Below are positions 1-11,648 of a DNA stretch of 64,000 bases, one piece after another (the stretch's first letter is position 1; each line of letters begins with the position of its first letter). The position numbers and the translations under genes are program-made. The stretch is taken from contig NC_060115.1 of assembly GCF_021155765.1 (NCBI RefSeq), forward strand, positions 2,976,001-3,040,000. Direction: 5' to 3'. Under the pieces are notes generated by a model. The model was not told the origin of the DNA. It saw only the letters and a program-made list of their open reading frames with translations, and searched no databases. Source of the stretch: Diprion similis. Its lineage: Eukaryota > Arthropoda > Insecta > Hymenoptera > Diprionidae.

Positions 1-1407
1 AGTTATGAATATACCTATTCCTACCGTGACTGGTCAAATCAACAGTCGTAGCAAATAAGACAGGTTACGAAGAGAAGTGAGTGTGTATTGAAAATCGCAT
101 TGAATTTCATTGCATGTGTATTTGAAGAAAACTCGTACTTTGAATGGCGATATAGTAAAATTGTGCATAGGTGATTTCAAACTAAAGCTTAAGAACAGTC
201 ATTTGACTGGTCATGGTAGGTTTAGCGTTGAAGCTTGTATACATTACATTCTATTTCTATACTAATTAATCATTAATTAAAGTAGGATGCAAAAGTGTGG
301 AATAGGTGAATTGTTAACAATGTTACTGATGTAGACCAGTTCGTTTATTAAACATATCACCGAAACAGCAATTGTAAATATAAAATGAATATGCAACACT
401 TGCTGGAATGGATTACAACTATCCCTTGCATTTTATAAGTGGGTAATTTCTTTGAATACGTTAAGTATTCAGTCACTTGCCCTTTGACGATATTTCCTAC
501 CGTGGTACACATGGTACATTGATTTTATTGTCTATTTGAGCATCAAATGTTCCATTGGGCCACAGTTCAATACTCTGTATGAAAATAATCAATAATAAAC
601 AAAAAATCCCCATTATAACAGAACGTATTGAGTAGTACATCTGTTAGAAATAATTACTAGCATACAACTTGTAGTGGAAACTTTGATACATGATAATTGC
701 GTTGGATCAAAGTGATAATAAACAGCTGTTAATGAAGCCAAGTATTTTATCATGAGATTTTTCTTGCAAGAACTAAGCTGTGTTGAGATCAATATTAACC
801 AAGCGACGTATTGTATCGAATTCATATCTAGTTTTCCAAATATGCATTTTAGAAGTGCATTATAAACTGCTTTTTATAGTAAAATTTTTCGTGACTTTGT
901 TGCAAAATATGAGTCATCGAATTATCGACTTAAAATATCACAGTGCTTTTGACAGCTTCTTTCGTGAGCGTAATTTTTTGTTCCATACATGTACACTCGG
1001 TTTGTTACGATCGACAATTACAAATCAAATTAATGGCTAGTTATACTCTCTTTAAAACAGGATCTCTACAATTACTGAAAATGAAAATAGCTCTCGAGCT
1101 TGAACTATAATATTTACAAAATTTTCGATGTGCAGTCTTCATCGTTTTTTCAAATTGTATAAGACCAGAAATAACTACTATTTCAGTGCCCTGGATCCCT
1201 GTTTATAGTCAGGAGTACCTCCAAAAAAATACTATTAAAAAATTTTCCTAGAATGTCTATATCTTAGCAGATAATGAAAAATATTCTAAAGCTTTAGTAA
1301 TTAGTAATAAATCGTCAGTATAGACCGATAAATATTTGTTGTATCAAGATGTTCGCAATATAGTATTATTACATGCATGTGTGTTGCATGTAAACTTGCA
1401 AAGTGTG
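1..1407. other. Gene-free flank downstream of the sphingomyelinase gene
   Basis: AT-rich DNA. The only open frames are short, overlap on opposite strands and show no domain or splice logic. The part next to 1408 should hold the 3'UTR of the sphingomyelinase gene (minus strand). I see no clear nearby poly(A) signal; TTTATT on the plus strand near 345 would read AATAAA on the minus strand but is far away. No RNA gene or repeat recognised. Confidence 0.6.
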
Positions 1408-3489
1408 TCATGTTGAGCTTAGCTGGTTATTTAATTGCTTCAAGTGAAGCTCCATTGCTCGATATCCAGCTTTTAGAGCATTTTTTTCTACACTATTCCA
1501 TAATGTGCTCATAAAAATGACATAACACAATACTGCCGTCAAGAAAAGGCGACCTACATTAATACCGATGCTTACTCCAATGGACGTTGTTTTGTACTCA
1601 AATCCCATTGATAAAATTAATGGTACAATTAATATACAACTTGCTATCAAGTACCAGATACGTTCACGCTTTATTGATTTCAGAGCGAGCTGGCAGATAC
1701 CGAGAGCCTCTTTTAATGATTCTCTCACATCAGACCCCACAATTTCACATTCTCCTGCAACGAAAAATTCTTGGCGATAATTCTCAGTCTTAGGAAGACA
1801 GTAACTGTATGTAAGTATCAAATGCAAAAAGGAATTTAATTTCCGGGATAATATAGTAAAATTCTACCTTTCCGCAACTTGAAGCTTGCCATGATTGCTT
1901 CGTGATCTGAATAACTGAAATCCTTGTTTGGAACTCGTTTAGGAAACGGATGTTTATAGTTAGCTACTTCCATCTGTGATTAAAGAAATGAATAAAGATA
2001 ATTGTCATTGATGATTACAAATAATGTTAAAGATAAGATTCAATCGTGTACCTTGATGTTCTTTGAGCCTAGATAAAGGATGTGATCAATACGTTTTCCA
2101 TCCGGTTCTTTCTTAGCTACCTTTTTAGGTGTGTAACTGTTGTTGGCACACTCATTGGTCCCTAAATTACTATTACTAATTGAGCAGGCATCCTCAAGAC
2201 CAGCGATACCACGAATGATGCGATAAGCTATATCTTTTGGCTCTGTATTCAAATCTCCTCCAAGAACTACCGCATCGGTTCCTCCCATAGTCATCCTAAT
2301 AAACTGTGCAGTATCAAATGCCTGAAGCACTCTGTGAGCCTTGTACTCATCGTTCTCCCTGTCATATTCCGCATGTAGCTGGAATGAATATGTAAGTAAG
2401 CACAGAATTTCTTTTTGATTCAAGATTTCTTTAGGAACAAAAGGGACATTACATTTTCAGTCAATTATGCAGTCTCATTATCTGAGTAATGCCAAACAAG
2501 TATGGATTCATGCATACAGACAAATGTCTAAGTCAAGGTCAGAAAATTATAGTATCAACGATCTGGACGGATCTTACTAAAGAAACATGCAATATTCCAC
2601 TTACATGCGCCACATAAACATTGACATTGATATTTTTGAGCTTTATTTTGCAAAGACCAACACCCTTTCCACCAAACCAGTCACCATGGTGAATTTTGTG
2701 CACATATCCGTTTAATGGCCATTTATGAAACATTACGTCTTGGATAGGGAAGCGAGAAAACATACAGATTCCTGATCCCACAACACCGCTGTGAACAAAT
2801 TGAGAAGTTTCTTGAGGTCGAGTTCTCCTACTGCCAATATTTTGCCGAGTGGCACTACGAAATGCTTAGAAAATGTTGAAAAATATTTTACTTGTTGATT
2901 AGTCACGATCATGGTGTTACTGTTAGTTGTGTTATTCAGAAAAAAAATCTAAACCAATTCGAATGCGGTATGTATAATTTTTTCTGTACCTGTAGAAATA
3001 ATGTGAATATGGTAGCTTCTCGCGAACTTTGGCTCTTATCATTTTGAAATCACTGACTGACCAAATTTCTTGCAGACAAACGACATCATAATCATCCGTC
3101 ACACATTTTTCTGCAATCGCCTCCATTCGATACAATCTATTCTTCGATACATATGGAATGCCCCTGAAAAAAATAATTTATTTTGAAACTTCGGTCAGAA
3201 ACAGTTAAGACATTGTCCACAGTATATCTTTCAAATGGCTTATGTTCAATTATAGATTACAACTGTTACATTGTGCATTGATAAACCTTTGTCTCTAATC
3301 TCATTCAGTGCATGGTTTTGAGTGTTAAAGCTAAACAATGGGTGAATGAAACAAACCATTCTCTATCATCAAATGTGATATTATAGCTGGCTAAATTGCA
3401 ATACGCATTATACTTCGGTTGTGTTTATGTACATACCAGCAGTTAAGAGTTAATAAGTTCAGGATTTGTTCATCGTTCGTAATTGACAT
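1408..3489 (-). CDS. nSMase: Neutral sphingomyelinase (SMPD2 type), six exons
   Basis: Hydrolyses sphingomyelin to ceramide and phosphocholine at membranes; DNase I-like phosphodiesterase fold. Exons on the minus strand: 3489-3437, 3163-2990, 2788-2605, 2378-2052, 1973-1868 and about 1769-1408, giving 401 residues (human SMPD2 is about 420). Visible motifs: NCWGIPYVSK across the first splice, LQEIWS with the metal-binding Glu, VGSGICMFSR, HHGDWF, HLHAEYDRE, the catalytic GDLNTEP, RIDHILY and SDHEA with the catalytic His. Two hydrophobic segments follow near the C-terminus (WYLIASCILIVPLILSMGF and VGRLFLTAVLCYVIFMSTLW), as in the family's membrane anchor. The start at 3489 places a short MSITNDEQI leader before LTLNCW, as in relatives. 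Oddity: the strong-looking acceptor at 1805/1804 does not keep frame with the donor after 1868, whereas a weak CAAG acceptor at 1771-1770 does. The last junction is therefore uncertain; the rest is firm. Confidence 0.92.
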
Positions 3490-4559
3490 CGCGGAGTAAT
3501 GCAGAGGCGAACTACAACTGACAGTTCAAACGAATAAATATGTAAATCATAAATTAAAGGGACGCATATGTCAAATTCTAGGTTTTCGTACCTCGCAACT
3601 TTTAACCCCGTTTTTCAACGTATCATCACGTGCCCGAATCTAGCTGGCAGCGCCAAACTCCCTAGGATAGAGGCAGAGCAAATCAAGAACTCGGCAGCGC
3701 AAAAGAAATGAAAGATTGTTGACAGCACTGGGAGCTAATTTTGGAACGCACCCCATAATTGTCATGTTGGCATTTGTCTGCGACAAAAATTAACCAGATC
3801 AGTAGATCAGTATGCGATTCTTTAGTGCCGGCATCGCTGACTGACATAACGAAAAACGTGCAATGCAGTGTAAACCGGAGTACCCCAAATGTATACCTCG
3901 TCTTTCGTTACTTCGGCTGCAGTTTTCGCGAGGTTTCGGGATGGGTAGCTCCCTCCCGTATAATATGCTCTAAAGAGTATAAACGAAAGTGTAAGCAAAG
4001 CTGTATGCGAGCAGCGTCGTTTATGGTTTTTATGTCTTATGGGATTGTGTGTTGAAGGGCTCCCGTCGATAAGGAAGCCACCGTATCGCTAACACGATTT
4101 CTTTAGCCCCAGGCCCACTTACCTACGGAGTATTAGACACGAAAATTTGCCTTGGGTAACAGTCTTTAAATTCGTCCGTCAACGACATGTTTCAGTCAAC
4201 GAAATAAGGCCGTTCTCGCCAAATCAAGGAACTTCCAAAATGGTCGCATCAGTCGCGTCCGTCGAGTAAACTTGCGTGTACATACATACACGTAACGTGC
4301 GCGGGTGAATCGTGCGTATTTTAGCGTAATGTCATAATCCAAGTTGGCTCATTGTTGATTTGGCACTTATTGACAAAATCTGTATTACACACCCGCGAGA
4401 TTCAGGAATAGTTTGTAAGTTAGTGAAAGTTTGAGTATCTGTTTTAGATAAAGAGCAACAAGAAAACTTTCATCATGGCGACACGCAACTTGTTGTATAA
4501 ACCCCTGTTGATTTCGTTCTGATCATCTTGTCGTCCGTTTAATATTTTTGATAAACGCA
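3490..4559. promoter_or_regulatory. Shared head-to-head promoter interval, sphingomyelinase and Bonus-like genes
   Basis: About 1.07 kb separates two start codons facing away from each other (3489 minus, 4560 plus). It must carry the 5'UTRs and promoters of both genes. It is richer in CG dinucleotides than its surroundings (for example around 3590-3680 and 4230-4330). No TATA box stands out. The open frame from 3759 has no recognisable product. A bidirectional promoter is inferred from geometry only. Confidence 0.45.
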
Positions 4560-7500
4560 ATGGAGCGACAAGCTAGCGAAATTCTCGTCACAGACGAAAC
4601 ATCTGTCCCTATGGTCCCTATCAAAGCCGAACCAGTGGAACAAAACGCAAACGGTCAAGAGCCTCAACCTGTCGTGGCCCAGCCGACTTCCAACGAGGAA
4701 TATGTCGAGCCAAGGATTGAATGTACCACTGAAACTCATGAGAGTGAATTCCGAACGTTGTTAACAAAGTGTATATTTTGCGCAAAGACATTCACTCCTG
4801 CTGACAATTCCAAACTATTGGAATGTCTCCACGCTGCATGTGCAGCCTGCGTTATCAGCAAACCCAATGAGCACAGTTTGGCTGACGTAGAAGTCGTCCG
4901 TAAGTATTTCGCTTTCGTAGGATACTCAGTTGCAAATCCAAGATTAATCAGATTTTCGTAAGAATAACGTTATTTAGTATGCAGGTTTTCCGCAATGCGC
5001 AGGTAAATTGCATTGACTCCTTGTGTTTAGGTATCTAAAATTGTGAATGTCAAGATCAGTAACTACAGCCTGTTTAATATCGTGCTGAGCTTTTATAATT
5101 TAAGTATCTTTCTATTTCACTAGCAAGTCTATCACTTGAATAGCAACCCTAACAAAGTTGGAATTGACTTTGCCTTAGATATTAAAAGATGGTGTGAGCA
5201 GGCAGAAATTTTTTTTTCAAAAGAAACAGCGTGATTACATTGAGTGTAAACATGTATATAATGAAGCTGAAGCTAGTATCCAGAGTTAGTAGCCAAATGT
5301 GTTGATTATTTTGGAAATAGAAAAATGCAGTTCAGTTTTATCTTCATAATTCTGTAGAAGTATTAGGGATTGGAAGTATTTTATAAAATTTTGATTTTTG
5401 GATTTCACTATCTGATTCAAATGAACATTAGAACGTTTACCTGCTAATTATCGCTACTAGCTTCAGCCTTGTATGTTTGTAAAGCAACCGTCAATTATAT
5501 GCAATTCTTATCTTTCAGTTGACAGCAACGTTATTGTTTGTCAAATCTGCAATGTCGCTTGTAGAATGGAAAATCTGATAGAGAATAGATTCTTCTTGAA
5601 ATTAATGGATGAAGAAAATGGCTGCTTGGTCGAAGACCTGCCTGAGAATGTTAAGGAAGGCGGTGAAGAAGAAAAGAAGTGTACGAGTTGCCGTGATAAT
5701 GCAACAGCCACTAGCTGGTGTGTAGACTGCGAAGAGTTTATTTGCGAAAATTGTGTTTTGGTGAGAAGCATTCTTTATCGTTATATTATTATCGAACAAC
5801 TGAACCCTCATTTCACGTCATTTTTTATATATTATGTTATTGTCAAGCTGTACAGAGCCTGCTAGCTGTTGAAATACACTTTTTAAATGAGTTGCATAAT
5901 ATGATTTTTCCAATGATTGCTGGTGTTACAAGTTGCAATACCAACCTATAATCTGATGAGATTGCTTATTTAGTGGTCATGTCTACATTGTGATTGAGTA
6001 ACATTTTTCTAGTTAAAAATAAAGTCGCTCCGTATCCAATGTTAAATTTCATGGAATGATGATTTAAAATATAATTATTGATATTCTGTGCATACCATTG
6101 GCTTGCATTTGATTATTAATCCATGTGTATAATTTTTCAAAGGCTCATCAAAGATTGAAGATAACAAAGGATCATACAATAAAACCAAAAGGCGAACTTA
6201 CAAATGATGAAGAATGTACAAAGAAAGGAAACAAAAAAATACCTGGATATTTATTTTGCACAGTTCACTCACACGAACAGTTGTCTTTATTTTGTCAGAC
6301 TTGCGACAGGCTTACATGCAGAGATTGTCAACTTAGCGATCATCGCGATCACAAATATAAATTCATCCATGAAATAGCAGCTGAAACTCGCACGCATGTA
6401 TCAACACTGCTGAAAGAAGTTAGGTATGCAATACTGAATAGAAAATTGCTCCTATATTTTTTTTTTTTACACATTTAATCATACAGCATAACGTTTGCTA
6501 CCAGCAATTAATAAGAAAATACCATTCTTACAGTTACAAAAGAGTTTTGCTGAAAAGTGCGATGAAAGTAATTGAAGATCGGCAAACTCTGATACTTGAG
6601 AAAAAAAAAAGCTTAGTACAAGATATCACCCACATGGTTGTACAGTAAGTTTGTATTATATTTTGTGGTCGCATATGACGCTGAAACTAGCAGGTAATAT
6701 TCAGCGAGTGATACATCTGAAAGGCTTTCAGGGAGTGAGCGTAAGATTAAATATCAAAGAATACATCTGAAAGAATTCCCTGAATAATCCTAACAAGTTT
6801 CATTGTTTGGTCATCCCCTGGAACCGCTCTGCTTGTATTACCTTCTAACTATTGCTTGCTAGTTTCAGCGTCATTGGTCGCATTTGCAGATAAATGTATT
6901 TCTTATCTATATCTTCACATTTGTAGACTTACAAATGCAATCAACACAAGGGGCAAACAATTGGTAATGCGTCTAAACGAGGTCTGCGATCAGAAACAAA
7001 ACACTTTGAATGAAAAGAAAGTTGCCCTGGATCAGCTCTCCAAACTGACGGATCATTGCATTCAATTTGTTAATCATGCTCTGGACAAGGGGTCAGACAT
7101 GGCATTACTCTACAGTAAAAAGTACTTTATTTTTCTATTCGACCAACTTAACTAAATAACAATATTAAGTTTGCTAATATGATTCAATCATTGTACTTTT
7201 GAACGATTTTTATAGGTCCGTAATAAATCATTTACAAAGAATAAAGAGTCGGCGAGCTGATATTCCGAATCCCGAGATACCAGTGAGAATTCATTTGTCT
7301 TTGGACAAAGTTCCAGACTTAATTAAAGGTTTGTTGAGATAGATTAATATCTATTTTGTTGATTTTTATACTTGATAGAATTTATTACAATTAGAATATT
7401 CTCTCATTACAGTAGTTTCGTCAATCGGGGCTATAGTTGTCGATGGCCGGGTGTACCCATCGATTTCGCCCACCACCGGGCCAAGTTTGTTATCCAATCA

Positions 7501-9786
7501 ATTCAGCGAGCCGAATGCAGAGCAAAAATCTCAGCAATCCAACAACTCGGGACCTCTGGAGCTATCTGCCCTTCCCATGCATGTACCTTCCCCGACCCAA
7601 CACACCAATATTCTTCAAAATCCCTTTGGGCAAATGCCTCATCCTTTATCGCAGCAGCAACCATTACAAAATTATTCACAACATTATTCCCCACACAATC
7701 TTCCCCCACGATCATCACCGCAAACACAATTACAACCACCTCGGCAACCTTATGGATTAAATCCCAATATACGGCTGCAGCAACCACTGCTGATATCGCA
7801 ACGGCCAGGTAGCTGTCATCAGCAAGTAACTTCATCGACGCATCCACATCAACAAATGCATTTAGATCAGCTGGGTCAAAATCCCAGCCTTCGAGGACTC
7901 CTTGCCCACAATCCTCCGCCCTATAGAGCTTCCAGTAACGTAGCTTATCGCTTGCCCCCAAGTTACCGCTATCCTTCAAACAATCCTCACCGTCCACTCC
8001 CACCTCACACAATGTATGCACAAACAAACACAGCTTTAGGATCTGGCGTCCGAATGCAGCAATGTAGCCCGACTTCCCCCTCGGCGCAACATTTGAACTA
8101 CCCCGTTCATCAGCAACCTGCTGCTCGTTGGCATATACCTCAAAATTTGAATCCCCGCCATCAATCTTATCCTACCCGACATTCCACACCCCCTGTATCA
8201 GTTGCTGCAAATGATACATATAAAATAACTCTGAAAAATCAATCTGCCAATAATCAAAAATTTAATCTTAATACAAATACGAATGCAGAGACTTTACCGC
8301 AGTCACAAAATTCCTCTGTTGGCCAGGCGGTAAGCTCCTCTGTTCCCAAAACTCCCAGCCCTGTACCTGCTCATGCAAAAAATGACGAAACCGAAAAAAG
8401 TCTGGACAAGTTTTGTCAAGAATCTGTCAATGATTTAATGCTTACTATTGCTAAACTTGACAGTAACGGAATCGTCGTAATCCCAGAGGCTCAAAGAGGG
8501 CAGTTAGATTCCACTCAAGTTGACAGTTCTACTGACGAAGGTATACATTCTCTTGCCGATAATACTTCAGGTAATATATATTGCACAGTAGTTTTCACAT
8601 TTTTCTCACAGTTCTGTAAATGTGTCATATTTCTCGTTTGTATTTTACAAATAATACGATACTAAACCAACAATTTCTGAATTGTGTTACTTTGTAATAC
8701 TTGAAAATCACTTCAACATAAGATTTCTCATGTGATAGATAATTCCAAAAATTCCACGGCTTGCATGACTAAAGATGATCCCAACGAGGATTGGTGCGCT
8801 GTCTGTATGGATGGAGGAGACGCTGTTTTGTGCTGTGACAAATGTCCCAAAGTTTTTCATCTTTATTGTCATATACCAAGCCTAAAAATGTTCCCTGAGT
8901 AAGTATATCAAGTTAGTAAGTCAAAGTACACTCCTGAATTCTGGCAACAAGAGAAATTGCACTTTACATAATAATAACAGGAAATGTTCCAATTTGTATG
9001 GTTGTTTTCAACTTAATTTATTATTTTTACAAATTTCTTTTGCAGTGAAAGTGAAACGTGGCAATGTATGCTATGTACTAATGTGCTAGATTGTTCAGAA
9101 GACCCGCCAGGAGAGAAGAGATCATCTGGTATGAGTGCTCGTGATTTGAGGGTAGCGCAGCGCATTGTATTGGAGCTTTACTGCCAATACGAGCATAGTT
9201 TACCCTTCAGAGAAGTTGTTTCGTCAGAGGTATATCATTCTATTTAGTGGTTATTCATTTTGGTTTTCCCCTTTCAGTCAACTTATTGGTGAACAAACTT
9301 CCAATAAAAATCATATGTATATACATTTTGTTTATGAAACTGCAACATGCGACTTATGTTGATCTGTTATCAGATTGTGGAGTACCATCGTATAATTAAG
9401 AAACCGATGGCTCTGGATGTGATTCGGAATAAATTGAAACCTGATCATCCTAATCATTATACCGACCTACGCCAAGTTATGTCAGACATCAGATTAATGT
9501 TCAAGAATGCGTTCACTTATAACCCGGTGAGTTGATAATTTATTGAAATGTTTTTAGATAGCATGCAAAAATTTCTTAATTCCTGGAGGATCTAAATGAT
9601 TGAATTTATTAGGTGGAATCGCAAGTTTATCAAGAAGCTCGGAATTTGGAGGAATTCTTTGAGAAATTATTGTTGAAATGGGCACCAATGTATGCTTATG
9701 ACGATCCGTTCCTAGCAGCTGAAGGCGAAGAAGAGGAGGAAGTATTTCCTCCAAATAGAAAATACCGTCGCATAATAAGTGATTGA
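4560..9786 (+). CDS. bon: Bonus / TRIM24-TRIM33-like chromatin cofactor, 11 exons
   Basis: Nuclear TIF1-family transcription cofactor; the PHD-bromodomain pair reads histone tails. Exons: 4560-4899, 5519-5760, 6143-6423, 6534-6644, 6927-7121, 7216-7328, 7413-8570, 8739-8898, 9046-9229, 9374-9526, 9613-9786; total 1036 residues, near Drosophila Bonus and vertebrate TRIM24. Domains in order: acidic N-terminus; C3HC4 RING ([19 protein letters not shown]) split by intron 1; B-box 1 (CTSC, WCVDC, ICENC); B-box 2 ([20 protein letters not shown]); coiled coil over exons 3-6; a 386-residue Gln/Pro/Ser-rich exon; PHD finger (WCAVC, CCDKC, HLYC, WQCMLC); bromodomain ([17 protein letters not shown] to [10 protein letters not shown]); acidic tail. 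The ATG at 4560 is the first in frame; a TTG at 4548 lies just upstream. The whole TIF1 order is present, so the call is firm; the fine name (bon) is by family. Confidence 0.95.
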
Positions 9787-11648
9787 ATGAAAGGTATTTA
9801 TTACAAATTTTATTTACAAAAGCATGGTTATAAAAGTATTTTCAATGCAAACGTTAATGCATCCACAAACTGGAAGCTGAAGTTAAAAGCGTTGTAACTA
9901 TGTAGCAATTTTATGCACTGAATCTAAACTGTGTACATTGAAGAATTTGAGGGGTAAGCATAAAGGTGAGATATTTAATTGCACAAACATTTGGTTTACT
10001 AGTTAAGTATTATTGTGAGGCAACTCCCTATCGACAGAAACGCGTTCAAAGCAGAATTTCCTATTATTCACGTTATTTTCAATACTGGTTCATTTACGTA
10101 ACTGAAAGCGGAGTTGAATTAAAAACTATTTTAATCCACTTATTTATGTCATCTTTACGTTTATCTTTGTAGTGCATATGTACATGTACAATATATTATG
10201 TATATGTATTTGTATACATAATTAGGTCAGTACTCCCAAATTTGTAACATATATACTGGTAGCCATTCGATTAACCTGTCAAAGTAACAAATTAATTACC
10301 CCTGAGAATATGTATTTACAAATGACAAATACGTAGGTTGTTTACATTATTTATATTATTACGTTACTATTTTTTCCCTTTCACACAGTATATTCATGTT
10401 GAAAAAGATGATCGTTGCACATGTGGAAAAGATTTAATGAATTTTCGTGACGTAGAAATTACAATGATATATTTTGCTTTATCGGAATTGTAGGGTAATT
10501 CGTTTAATATATGTGAAATGTTGATGTACAGTTTATTGTTTGTATCTAAACTGTACAAAGATGTGGAACAACAAATCTTATAAAATAAAATAATCGTAAT
10601 TAATGAAAAATTTTTAGAAGTTCTGGAATGTATGAGACAATGTAAATGGCACTCATATCCAATCGCAGTTTTTAATACTATTTGTAAATAAATAATTATA
10701 GGATCAAATATTGTACTTGATACAATTTTTATCAGTAATGAATTGCATTGAAACGTAATTCAAGTCTATGTAACTGTTTAGAATTTACGTTTCACATTAC
10801 TCTGTAAGTTATGTATCGAAAATTGCAGCAAAATGTTAAGAGCGATACTATCTATTACTACTAATTAACTATTAAAATATACATACAAACGCCTTTGCTG
10901 TACACAAGACCATTTGTTAAACATGGATTTGCAAAAGAATATATGTACATTACATTTTTTGTTCAGATATCAGCATCCGAAAATATACCAGGTGGTTATT
11001 ATACTGAAATATACATAATAACAGTCCTCTACCTCCACTTTGAAAATCATAAATGCAAATTAACATTAGTTAAACAAATTTTATTATGTTTTCAAAATAT
11101 ATTCGAAGAGGTATATTGAGAAATATTATGACATAAATATCTATATTTCATTTTGTATGCATATCATTATTTTGTTTATGGTTCATTCATCAGAATTCAA
11201 CTCAATTTGATGATTCAATGAAGACCTATACTTTCCATGTACCTATTTATTTATTTATCAGTATTCGTGATTTAAAATAAAACCATGCAGTGCTGATATA
11301 ATTACTGGAAGGATTAATTAGAATTAATGTCATTAGGGTCATGTTTGATTTTAAATGAGTGATTCACAAAACTAATCCTGCATAGTGATGTCTGGGTGTT
11401 GGGGAGTAGCGGGGGAAGGATTTCCCGACTGCCAAACATGACTATGCATGATTCACTATCGTTATTAAATTTCCGATAGCAAAACTAATCTTATGTGGAA
11501 TAGTATAGAGTAGTGGTTGGCTAAATTAACTTTTTGAGGAAACACCAGTATTTCATGAAATTGTGACAGTAAATCAATCTCTATTTTCTACTATACACAA
11601 CATTATATTTTTCGGTCAAGTGCATATAATATTTGCAAAATTTTCAAC
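9787..11648. other. Convergent 3' flanks of Bonus-like and Ir75-like genes
   Basis: AT-rich interval between two stop codons facing each other. Plus-strand AATAAA occurs near 10580 and 10688, candidates for the Bonus-like 3' end. Plus-strand TTTATT repeats near 11247-11258 read AATAAA on the minus strand, candidates for the receptor gene's 3' end. Open frames at 9966-10172 and 10895-11119 lack domains. A compact hairpin at 11379-11448 is listed separately. Confidence 0.5.
11379..11448. repeat. 70-nt inverted-repeat hairpin flanked by an 11-bp direct repeat
   Basis: TGCATAGT (11379-11386) and ACTATGCA (11441-11448) are exact reverse complements. After one G-G mismatch, ATGT pairs with ACAT. 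Further in, TTGG, AGT and GGG pair in order with CCAA, ACT and CCC, leaving a small loop. CAAAACTAATC occurs at 11367-11377 and again at 11480-11490. A small transposon remnant or a structured RNA would both fit. Confidence 0.5.

Noticed and set aside
3759-4055. 98-codon open frame between the sphingomyelinase and Bonus-like genes
   Set aside because: It lies in the shared promoter interval; no recognisable domain or splice partner.
7503-8027. 174-codon open frame on the minus strand
   Set aside because: It is the antisense shadow of the Gln/Pro-rich exon of the Bonus-like gene; no start context, domain or splice support.
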